DNA of 8,480 bases from Fidelibacterota bacterium. Lineage in GTDB: Bacteria > Marinisomatota > Marinisomatia > Marinisomatales > TCS56. How positions within the stretch are numbered: the first letter of the stretch is position 1; every line of letters starts with the position of its first letter. The position numbers and the translations under genes were made by a program. The stretch covers positions 1-8,480 of the forward strand of contig DAOWAH010000053.1 in assembly GCA_030634675.1 (NCBI GenBank), given 5' to 3'. Below, one piece after another: positions 1-8,480 of the stretch. The notes beneath the pieces were generated by a model that did not search any database, was not told where the DNA came from, and saw only the letters and a list, made by a program, of their open reading frames with translations.

Positions 1-1
1 C

Positions 2-996
2 GGACTTGTGGGTTTTGGTCGGATCGGCCGCAATCTATACCGGATTGGTTATAATAATCCGAACTATCAGTTTGTGGCGATTAGTGATATTGGCAAACCT
101 GAAGCATTGCATTATTTACTGATGCGCGATTCAGTGCATGGACCTATGCCAGAAGAGGCCGTATTGGAGGGTAATCATTTAATTCTGGGTAACCAGAAAA
201 CCCGGATTCTGATGGGTGGCCGCCCCGGCGATATTCCCTGGGACGTTTTCGATATTGATATGGTGATTGACGCCACTGGCAAATTTCGGGAGAGAGCCAA
301 TTTGCAGAAATATTTGGATGCAGGTGCCAAACGGGTTATCGTTACTGTTCCACCCGTTGATGAAGTCGATCGAGTCGTTGTTATCGGAGCCAATGAGAAG
401 GATATCTCCGCTGCCGATCGTTTGATTACCTGCACTTCATCTACGGTCCATGTATTGGCTCTGATGCTGAAAATTCTCGATGAGAAATATGGTGTGAAAC
501 GGGCTATGATGACTACCGTTCATGCCTATACCTCCGATCAACCCCTGGCTGATACGGCTCGTTCGGACCTGCGCCGTAGCCGCTCGGCCGTCGAAAATAT
601 CATTCCCAATCGGACTTGGGCACCAGGTATTGTGGAACAGATCATGCCGCAGTTCAAGGGTAAATTGGACGGAATAGCTTTCAATGTACCGGTCTCGGAT
701 GGTTCCTGTATTGATTTGACTACCGAGCTGGAAAAGGTACCGACGGTTGATGAATTGAATAGTATAGTAAAACAGGCGGCAGAAGGTAGTTTATTAGGGA
801 TCGTCGGCTATACGGATGACCCGATCGTATCCAGTGACGTGCTTGGCCGCCCGGAGACTCTGATCCATGATGCTCAAGCGAGCATGGTGATTAATAATAA
901 ATTGGTAAAAACGGTCAGTTGGTTTGATAACGGTTGGGGGTATTCCAAGCGTATTCTGGAAACCATTGATGCCTATAATCGTCTGGAGGTGCAGTC

Positions 997-1000
<4 letters not shown>
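2..1000 (+). CDS. GAPDH-like paralogue lacking the catalytic cysteine (5' partial)
   Basis: This is a homologue of type I glyceraldehyde-3-phosphate dehydrogenase. The frame is open to the left window edge and the visible part begins G-L-V-G-F-G-R-I-G-R. The family normally starts about five residues before this NAD-binding motif, so only a few codons are missing and the GTG at position 8 is not the start. NAD-fold landmarks are kept: GFGRIGR, the acidic residue in AISDIG, DATGKF and WFDN near the C-terminus. The catalytic His in TVHAYT (codon 521-523) and the RRSR segment are also kept. The active-site stretch aligning with SNASCTTNC reads TCTSSTVHV, so the nucleophilic Cys is Ser (codon 440-442). 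The TTTG phosphate loop is NRTW (Trp at 617-619), and the Arg of the MRVPV motif is Asn (683-685). NAD binding is likely, but phosphorylating dehydrogenase activity is doubtful. The frame is otherwise intact, which argues against simple decay. The stop overlaps the next GAPDH gene. Confidence 0.9.
985..990 (+). promoter_or_regulatory. Ribosome binding site of the second GAPDH gene, inside the first
   Basis: GGAGGT lies six bases before the ATG at 997 and within the last codons of the upstream GAPDH paralogue. With the ATGA overlap of stop and start at 997-1000, it points to coupled translation of the two paralogues from one transcript. Confidence 0.75.
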
Positions 1001-1995
<995 letters not shown>

Positions 1996-2039
1996 ATATA
2001 AGGTTTCCGCTGCTCTCAGAGATGGTTTTCATTGTATTG

Positions 2040-2067
2040 ATAGAGACGTGACAGGTCGCGTCTCTAT
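2040..2067. terminator. Inverted repeat between convergent genes, possible bidirectional terminator
   Basis: ATAGAGACG at 2040-2048 is perfectly complementary to CGTCTCTAT at 2059-2067, with a 10-base loop. It sits in the 78-base gap where the GAPDH and acetoacetyl-CoA synthetase transcripts meet. Neither side carries a convincing T tract, so intrinsic termination is uncertain; the position is the main support. Confidence 0.4.
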
Positions 2068-2073
2068 TGCGTA

Positions 2074-4026
<1,953 letters not shown>

Positions 4027-4189
4027 TTTACTTTCACCATTTCTAAAAATACGCAGATCAGCTCCTGTGAGTCACGTATAAATTACTTTTTAATGAATTC
4101 TGATCAACCGATGAAATCTGTTCTTGGTTAAATAATCGTGCTAAATTTACCAACTTGTATTCAGATGAAAATTCAGCTATGGAATTAAT
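4027..4189. promoter_or_regulatory. Divergent intergenic region, presumed promoters for both flanking genes
   Basis: The 163-base AT-rich gap separates the start of acetoacetyl-CoA synthetase (-) from the start of the PPi-phosphofructokinase (+), so promoters for both must lie here or overlap it. I could not identify a confident -35/-10 pair on either strand. The only symmetrical element noted is GTGAGTCAC (4067-4075), too short to call as an operator. Confidence 0.45.
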
Positions 4190-5398
4190 ATGAAAATTGC
4201 TTTTTTAACTGCCGGCGGGATTGCACCCTGCTTATCTGCGGCGATCGGCGTTTTAATTCAAAAATATAATGAATTGGCTCCCCGCGCGGAATTGATCGGT
4301 TACCTGAATGGGTACCAGGGCTTGTTGCTTGGAAACAGTATGACCTTTTCGCAGCAAGTAAAGGATCAGGCGGAAATTCTTCTAAGATATGGTGGCAGCC
4401 CGATTGGAAACAGTCGTGTGAAATTAACTAATATAAAAGATTGTGTTAAACGTGGGTTGGTCAGGGAAGGTGAAAATCCTTTACAAGTAGCTGCCAATCA
4501 ATTAGTCAAGGATGAAGTTGATATTTTACATACTATTGGTGGTGACGATACTAATATTATGGCCGCCGAACTGGCGATATACCTGACTGATAATGATTAT
4601 GACCTGACAGTCGTAGGCTTGCCAAAAACGGTTGATAATGATGTGTATCCACTGACCCAGACACTGGGTGCCTGGACCGCCGCGGAACAGGGCGCATTAT
4701 TTTTTAATAATGTCGCCAATGAAAATACCACCAGCACGCGCCAGTTGATTATTCACGAGGTAATGGGTCGTAATTGCGGTTGGCTGACTGCTGCTACCGC
4801 ACGGGATTACCGAACCATACTGGATACTAAACTATTTTTACCGGATATACTGATCGATCAACCCCGCTGGGATATTGACGCGGTCTATGTGCCGGAAATG
4901 GAAATTGACATACCCACCGAAGTAATTCGCTTACGTAAGCGCATGGATAAAAAAGATGGAGTAAACATTTTCTTAAGTGAAGGCGCTGGAATTGATAGTA
5001 TCGTTAAAGAATTGGAGTCGCAGGGTGAAACAGTGGCACTGGATGCATTTGGTCATGTCAAACTGGATTTTATCAATCCTGGAAAATGGTTTGCCAAACA
5101 ATATGCCGACATGCTGGGCGCCGAGAAAACCTTGGTACAAAAAAGTGGTTATTTTGCCCGATCGGCCGCGCCGAACACACAAGATTTAGATCTGATAAAG
5201 CGATCTGCCACTCTGGCTGCGAAAGCGGCTTTAGATGGTACAAGTGGTCTTGCGGGACTGGATATGGAAAAAGATGACGAATTAAGTTTGATTGATTTTC
5301 AACGCATTGTCGGTGGAAAACCCTTTGATATCGATACGGAGTGGTTTGTTGAACTGCTGAATCAGATTGGTCAGCCTAAAGGTAAAAAACTTTCATGA
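4190..5398 (+). CDS. Pyrophosphate-dependent 6-phosphofructokinase
   Basis: This is a 402-residue member of the phosphofructokinase family. It phosphorylates fructose-6-phosphate to fructose-1,6-bisphosphate with pyrophosphate (EC 2.7.1.90), a reversible cytoplasmic step usable in glycolysis and gluconeogenesis. The N-terminal phosphate loop region is LTAGGIAPCLSAAIG (residues 6-20). The phosphodonor motif is GGDDTN at 117-122, where the second Asp replaces the Gly typical of ATP enzymes. The catalytic motif is PKTVDND at 145-151, with Lys where ATP enzymes have Gly. Both substitutions are hallmarks of PPi use. MGRNCGWL at 192-199 contacts the sugar phosphate. Length and N-terminus resemble the roughly 400-residue Propionibacterium-type PPi enzyme, from memory. 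The ATG is supported by the family N-terminus and a weak GGA six bases upstream. It is followed after 36 bases by the aldolase that consumes its product, so the two probably form an operon. Confidence 0.93.
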   Translation: MKIAFLTAGGIAPCLSAAIGVLIQKYNELAPRAELIGYLNGYQGLLLGNSMTFSQQVKDQAEILLRYGGSPIGNSRVKLTNIKDCVKRGLVREGENPLQVAANQLVKDEVDILHTIGGDDTNIMAAELAIYLTDNDYDLTVVGLPKTVDNDVYPLTQTLGAWTAAEQGALFFNNVANENTTSTRQLIIHEVMGRNCGWLTAATARDYRTILDTKLFLPDILIDQPRWDIDAVYVPEMEIDIPTEVIRLRKRMDKKDGVNIFLSEGAGIDSIVKELESQGETVALDAFGHVKLDFINPGKWFAKQYADMLGAEKTLVQKSGYFARSAAPNTQDLDLIKRSATLAAKAALDGTSGLAGLDMEKDDELSLIDFQRIVGGKPFDIDTEWFVELLNQIGQPKGKKLS

Positions 5399-5420
5399 TA
5401 ATATAAACTAAAGATTTAAC

Positions 5421-5425
5421 AGGAG
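5421..5425 (+). promoter_or_regulatory. Ribosome binding site of the aldolase gene
   Basis: AGGAG followed by nine bases precedes the ATG at 5435. It supports that start over the in-frame ATG at 5486, which has only a weak upstream site, and so supports the N-terminal extension of the aldolase. Confidence 0.7.
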
Positions 5426-5434
5426 AAATAACTG

Positions 5435-6610
5435 ATGACCAAGATACCACCGAAATTAAATTTAACACGGCGTTTTCCGGATAATATGACTACCGCACAT
5501 TCGCTGACTTTAAAAGCTAAAAATGGTGAAAAAGGTAATTCCAAAGGTGAACGTTATGCTTTGCCGGCGTTCAATGTGACCACCTTTCAAGGTATTAATG
5601 CTGCTTTTACTGCTTTTGAGTTGCTCGGCTCTTCCGGCTTATTGGCTTTTTCCAATTCCGCCTTAAAACATTTTGGCGGTGGCGACCCGGTATTTGGATT
5701 GGAAGTAGCCACGGCCTATGTTGAGAAAAAAGCTAAGAAAGTTACAGTTAAAGTAGCCACCCATCTGGATCATGGCGACTATACCAGTGAAGGGGGCCGG
5801 AAAGTGGTCCAGGCCTCAGTGCAGATGCTGACCAGTGTCATGGCTGATAATTCCACTGACAAGGTCACCAAGACCGCCATGCCACTAACCAAAAATATTG
5901 AATTGACCAGGGAAGTGGTTGACATGGCTCATCCACTGGGGATTTCAGTCGAAGGTGAACTGGGTGTCCTGGCCGGTGAAGAGGATGAGGATACCAAATC
6001 CGAATTTTCCACTTATACCAACCCGGATGATCTGGATCGGTTCTTACGGGAGACCGGTGTTCTGATGCTGGCCCCTACGATTGGAACGATGCACGGGCCG
6101 AATAAAGGTAAACCGGGTACCAAGGTTAAGTTAAACATCACTTTGGCTCACGAATTGCTGAAGATCGCCAATGTTATCAATGATGAGATCATTTTTGTTG
6201 CCCATGGAGCTTCCACTTTATATCCGAATGTTGTGAACTATGCTGTTGCCCAGATCGATAAAATGTCCGATCCGTCCGGTGTTCGCCAGAAATGGCTGGA
6301 TTTTGTAGGCACAGACTGGGAACAGATTCAGGGTTTGATTGGCGCTGGTTTCTGTAAAATTAATACCGATACCGAGAATCGCCAGACTTTCCTGTCGGCC
6401 TTACTAGGCTCTTTAATTACGGATAGTGCAAAAATAGATATACGTTGGTACGATAATGTCTGTACAGATGCCCTTACGCAGAGTTATATTCAGAAGTTGA
6501 TTATGGCTGGGAATCATGGTGTTTGGCAGGAAACCAAGATTGATGTCGCAAAATTCAAATTCGATTTGAATGCCTCTTTGAAAAATATTTTGAAAGTTTG
6601 TCTTATATAA
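5435..6610 (+). CDS. fba: Class II (zinc) fructose-bisphosphate aldolase
   Basis: This 391-residue metal-dependent aldolase cleaves fructose-1,6-bisphosphate to dihydroxyacetone phosphate and glyceraldehyde-3-phosphate (EC 4.1.2.13), or runs in reverse. The TIM-barrel start is YALPAFNVTTFQ (41-52). HLDHG at 110-114 supplies the catalytic Asp112 and zinc ligand His113. EGELG (173-177) provides the conserved Glu. The remaining zinc histidines are expected at GTMHG (His220) and VAHGAS (His257). KINTDTENR (308-316) matches the phosphate-binding NxDT motif. The chain is longer than the usual 280-360 residues. About 40 residues precede the barrel, and about 50 lie between His257 and the NTDT motif, a spacing reminiscent of the longer Calvin-cycle-type class II enzymes. 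A tagatose- or sedoheptulose-bisphosphate preference cannot be excluded. The gene lies 36 bases after the PPi-phosphofructokinase gene and ends just before a strong terminator. Confidence 0.93.
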   Translation: MTKIPPKLNLTRRFPDNMTTAHSLTLKAKNGEKGNSKGERYALPAFNVTTFQGINAAFTAFELLGSSGLLAFSNSALKHFGGGDPVFGLEVATAYVEKKAKKVTVKVATHLDHGDYTSEGGRKVVQASVQMLTSVMADNSTDKVTKTAMPLTKNIELTREVVDMAHPLGISVEGELGVLAGEEDEDTKSEFSTYTNPDDLDRFLRETGVLMLAPTIGTMHGPNKGKPGTKVKLNITLAHELLKIANVINDEIIFVAHGASTLYPNVVNYAVAQIDKMSDPSGVRQKWLDFVGTDWEQIQGLIGAGFCKINTDTENRQTFLSALLGSLITDSAKIDIRWYDNVCTDALTQSYIQKLIMAGNHGVWQETKIDVAKFKFDLNASLKNILKVCLI

Positions 6611-6622
6611 TACACCCTCCTC

Positions 6623-6657
6623 AGAGCCTCGGTTACCCCACCGGGGCTCTTTTATTA
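6623..6657 (+). terminator. Rho-independent terminator of the phosphofructokinase-aldolase unit
   Basis: AGAGCCTCGGT (6623-6633) pairs with ACCGGGGCTCT (6640-6650), forming an 11-bp GC-rich stem with one G-T wobble and a 6-base loop. It is followed by the T-rich run TTTATTA. It begins 12 bases after the aldolase stop, the expected place to end the transcript. Confidence 0.9.
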
Positions 6658-6671
6658 TACGGACTTTTTTC

Positions 6672-6957
6672 GTGTTCAATCCTATTAATTATCCAGGCAC
6701 TGGTAAAAAAAATTATTATTGATGTTAAACAAAATCGAGATTACTTAATTGCAGAAGTAACCGACTTTGGCAAAACGGTACCAAAACGTGAATACAAACG
6801 TATTTTCACAAGAAAACATCAGTTAGAACACGGTCAGGGTCGCGGCTTAGGCCTGGCGATTGTTAAAAGAATTGCCGAAGCCCATAATGCTGAAGTTGGT
6901 GTTAGACCCAATCGGCCAACCGGTAATATTTTCTTTTTGAAGATCAGACAAAAATAG
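6672..6957 (+). pseudogene. Remnant of a sensor histidine kinase ATPase domain (frameshifted)
   Basis: The readable part resembles the C-terminal HATPase_c domain of a two-component sensor kinase. It has a strand like KIIIDVKQN, a G1-box-like DFGKTVP, an F-box-like YKRIFTRKHQ, a G2 box GRGLGLAIVKRI, and a closing GNIFFLKI strand, with stop at 6955-6957. An N-box-like stretch, FNPINYPGTGKK (from 6675), lies just upstream but in another frame. The two are joined at a run of eight A bases (6705-6712), and removing one A would fuse them. The G1 box has lost its usual second Gly (GKT rather than GKG). No suitable start codon with a ribosome site follows the terminator at 6623-6657. The sensor, HAMP and phospho-acceptor His parts are missing. 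It is most likely a decayed 3' end of a kinase gene; a small stand-alone ATPase protein is the less likely alternative. Confidence 0.65.
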
Positions 6958-6998
6958 GTGTATTTGCTGAGTAGTTATTATCATTTTCACTAAGTGAG

Positions 6999-7016
6999 TG
7001 AAGGCTTTTCCCTTCA
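6999..7016 (+). terminator. Small hairpin downstream of the kinase remnant
   Basis: TGAAGG (6999-7004) and CCTTCA (7011-7016) flank a 6-base pyrimidine loop. A T run follows only at about 7028-7033, so this is at best a weak terminator. Confidence 0.25.
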
Positions 7017-7036
7017 TATTGTACGCTATTTTTCTT

Positions 7037-7100
7037 AGATTCATCGGACTTTATTAATCGCTATCGAATCTGACATGTTGCCCAAGACAAGCAGATGTCA
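7037..7100. repeat. Two adjacent inverted repeats in the leader of the M16 peptidase gene
   Basis: AGATTC (7037-7042) is repeated inverted as GAATCT (7066-7071), and TGACAT (7071-7076) as ATGTCA (7095-7100). The two share a base and lie 31-95 bases before the start codon. Arms of six bases are short, so chance is possible; an operator or leader structure is the alternative. Confidence 0.3.
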
Positions 7101-7131
7101 ATCGGGGAAATCACTGATACCGGGAGATAAC

Positions 7132-8480
7132 ATGATAAATAGCAATATTTTCAAACATTCGTTCATCGTTATATCAATATTCATTTTTATCCTATTATTA
7201 ATTGTTGGGTGTATTCCACCACCAGCCGACCAAGAAAATGGTGCTGCTGCAAAACAGGGTTATACTTATAAGGAAGTACCAGGCGACCCGCTAAAAGCTC
7301 GCATTTATACCTTGGATAATGGTTTAAAAATATACACAACAGTTTACAAGGATGAACCACGCATTCAGACGGCAATTGCGGTTAAAGCCGGTGGAAAGAC
7401 CGATCCTGACGATGCCACCGGCATGGCGCATTACCTCGAGCATATGTTATTTAAAGGTACCGATGAATTTGGTACTCTGAATTGGGAAAAGGAAAAAGTC
7501 GAGATCGATAAAATTATCGCTCTGTACAATATATATAGTCAAACTACAGATTCTCTGGAGCGGAAAGCGGTTTACCAGCAGATCGATAGTGTTTCACAGA
7601 TTGCCTCTACCTATGCCATTGCCAGTGAATACGATAAAATGCTCGGCGCCATTGGCGCTACCGGAACTAATGCCTTCACATCTGTTGAACAGACTGTGTA
7701 CATCAATGATATTCCTACCAATCAATTTGCGCGCTGGCTCAAAATTGCCTACGAACGCTTCAGCGATCCGGTGATGCGGCTTTTCCATACCGAACTTGAA
7801 GTCGTTTATGAAGAAAAAAACCGCTCCCTTGATAGCGATGGATCAAAAGTGAATAATGCAATGAACGCTGGTTTATTTCAAAAACATCCATATGGTACTC
7901 ACACTATTCTGGGAACCGTAGAGCATTTAAAGAATCCCCCTCTTTTTAAAGTAATTGAAAATTTCGAAACCTATTATGTGCCTAATAATATGGCTATCTG
8001 CTTGTCAGGTGATTTTGATCCGGAAGTTATAATACCATTGATCGATGCCAGCTTTGGACAAATGCCGGCGAAACCGGTCCCGGAGTTTGTACCACCGCTA
8101 GAAGATCCGATCAATGAACCACGGATTATTGAGGTATTGGGTCCCGATGCAGAAAGTGTCCGTTTGGCTTTTCGTTTTCCGGGTATCAATTCCAAGGAAA
8201 CCGATCTGTTGACCATGACCGACATGATCCTGATGAATAGCTCAGCCGGATTGATTGACCTGAATTTGAATCAGGCCCAGAAGGTAATCGGAGCCTATTC
8301 CTATCCACGGAAAATGGCAGATTATTCTTACCATGGACTGGGAGCGCGACCCCGGGAAGGCCAATCGTTGGAAGAAGTAAAGGATTTACTTTTGGAACAG
8401 ATCAATTTGATTAAACAGGGGGAATTTCCTGATTGGCTACCAGCAGCAGTAATTACTCACTTGAAGCTGGGGCGTATCCG
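7132..8480 (+). CDS. M16 family zinc metallopeptidase, predicted lipoprotein (3' partial)
   Basis: The visible 449 codons are the N-terminal part of an insulinase/pitrilysin-like M16 peptidase, open to the window end. Residues 11-26 are a hydrophobic signal segment ending in the lipobox I-V-G-C, so Cys27 should be lipidated. Residue +2 is Ile rather than Asp, compatible with outer-membrane sorting in a Gram-negative cell. The inverted zinc motif HYLEH is at 100-104, with Glu103 as catalytic base. A Glu-rich helix, ELEVVYEEKN (221-230), should supply the third zinc ligand. The HxxEH-to-Glu distance is about 120 residues, longer than the classical ~76, because of a helical insertion (about 116-165). 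GATGTNAFTS precedes the second part, and a second M16 domain begins around PNNMAICLSGDFDP. Long M16 proteins of this style are often 900 residues or more, so much is probably missing. GGGAG (7122-7126) five bases upstream supports the ATG. It probably degrades peptides at the cell envelope; the substrate is unknown. Confidence 0.92.
   Translation, partial: MINSNIFKHSFIVISIFIFILLLIVGCIPPPADQENGAAAKQGYTYKEVPGDPLKARIYTLDNGLKIYTTVYKDEPRIQTAIAVKAGGKTDPDDATGMAHYLEHMLFKGTDEFGTLNWEKEKVEIDKIIALYNIYSQTTDSLERKAVYQQIDSVSQIASTYAIASEYDKMLGAIGATGTNAFTSVEQTVYINDIPTNQFARWLKIAYERFSDPVMRLFHTELEVVYEEKNRSLDSDGSKVNNAMNAGLFQKHPYGTHTILGTVEHLKNPPLFKVIENFETYYVPNNMAICLSGDFDPEVIIPLIDASFGQMPAKPVPEFVPPLEDPINEPRIIEVLGPDAESVRLAFRFPGINSKETDLLTMTDMILMNSSAGLIDLNLNQAQKVIGAYSYPRKMADYSYHGLGARPREGQSLEEVKDLLLEQINLIKQGEFPDWLPAAVITHLKLGRI

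Noticed and set aside
8..10. GTG at position 8 as start of the first GAPDH gene
   Set aside because: It encodes the Val just before GFGRIGR. Family members have about five more residues (M-x-I-x-I-N type) and the frame stays open to the window edge, so the gene is truncated by the window.
431..433. Cys codon near the altered active site of the first GAPDH as a substitute nucleophile
   Set aside because: It aligns three residues before the catalytic position, at the Asn of SNASC. Without a structure there is no reason to place it next to the base His.
4067..4075. GTGAGTCAC palindrome in the divergent promoter region
   Set aside because: Four-base arms are expected by chance at this length, and no second copy or promoter element anchors it.
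5486..5488. In-frame ATG as an alternative aldolase start
   Set aside because: The strong AGGAG site at 5421-5425 fits the ATG at 5435; the internal ATG has only a weak upstream site. It remains possible.
6598..6671. Upstream extension of the kinase-like frame from an ATG-free start at 6598
   Set aside because: This part overlaps the aldolase 3' end and runs through the terminator hairpin; its translation has no kinase similarity.

Overview
The window is a bacterial chromosomal segment of moderate GC content with standard bacterial gene structure: Shine-Dalgarno sites, a four-base stop/start overlap and a rho-independent terminator. An N-terminal lipobox on the last gene, followed by the long, Bacteroidota-like form of an M16 peptidase, suggests a Gram-negative organism, possibly from the Bacteroidota/FCB side of the tree. 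That placement is inferred from protein style only. No mobile element, CRISPR array, rRNA or tRNA was seen.

Layout. (1) Positions 2-1000 and 997-1995 (+) hold two tandem, overlapping type I glyceraldehyde-3-phosphate dehydrogenase (GAPDH) paralogues. The second is a complete, canonical enzyme. The first, cut off by the window edge, keeps the NAD fold but has Ser in place of the catalytic Cys and other altered pocket residues. (2) 2074-4026 (-) encodes acetoacetyl-CoA synthetase, convergent with the GAPDH pair; a short inverted repeat lies between them. (3) 4190-5398 and 5435-6610 (+) encode a PPi-type phosphofructokinase and a class II fructose-bisphosphate aldolase, 36 bases apart and closed by a strong terminator at 6623-6657. 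(4) 6672-6957 (+) is a broken remnant of the ATPase end of a sensor histidine kinase. (5) 7132-8480 (+) is the first ~450 codons of a lipoprotein M16 zinc peptidase that runs off the window.

The two (+) blocks cover neighbouring glycolytic/gluconeogenic steps: fructose-6-phosphate to fructose-1,6-bisphosphate (PPi-dependent, reversible), its cleavage to triose phosphates, and oxidation of glyceraldehyde-3-phosphate. Acetoacetyl-CoA synthetase feeds acetoacetate into acetyl-CoA metabolism and has no obvious mechanistic link to them. The most unusual item is the first GAPDH paralogue: an intact reading frame translationally coupled to a normal GAPDH but lacking the catalytic nucleophile, which suggests a pseudoenzyme or regulatory partner.
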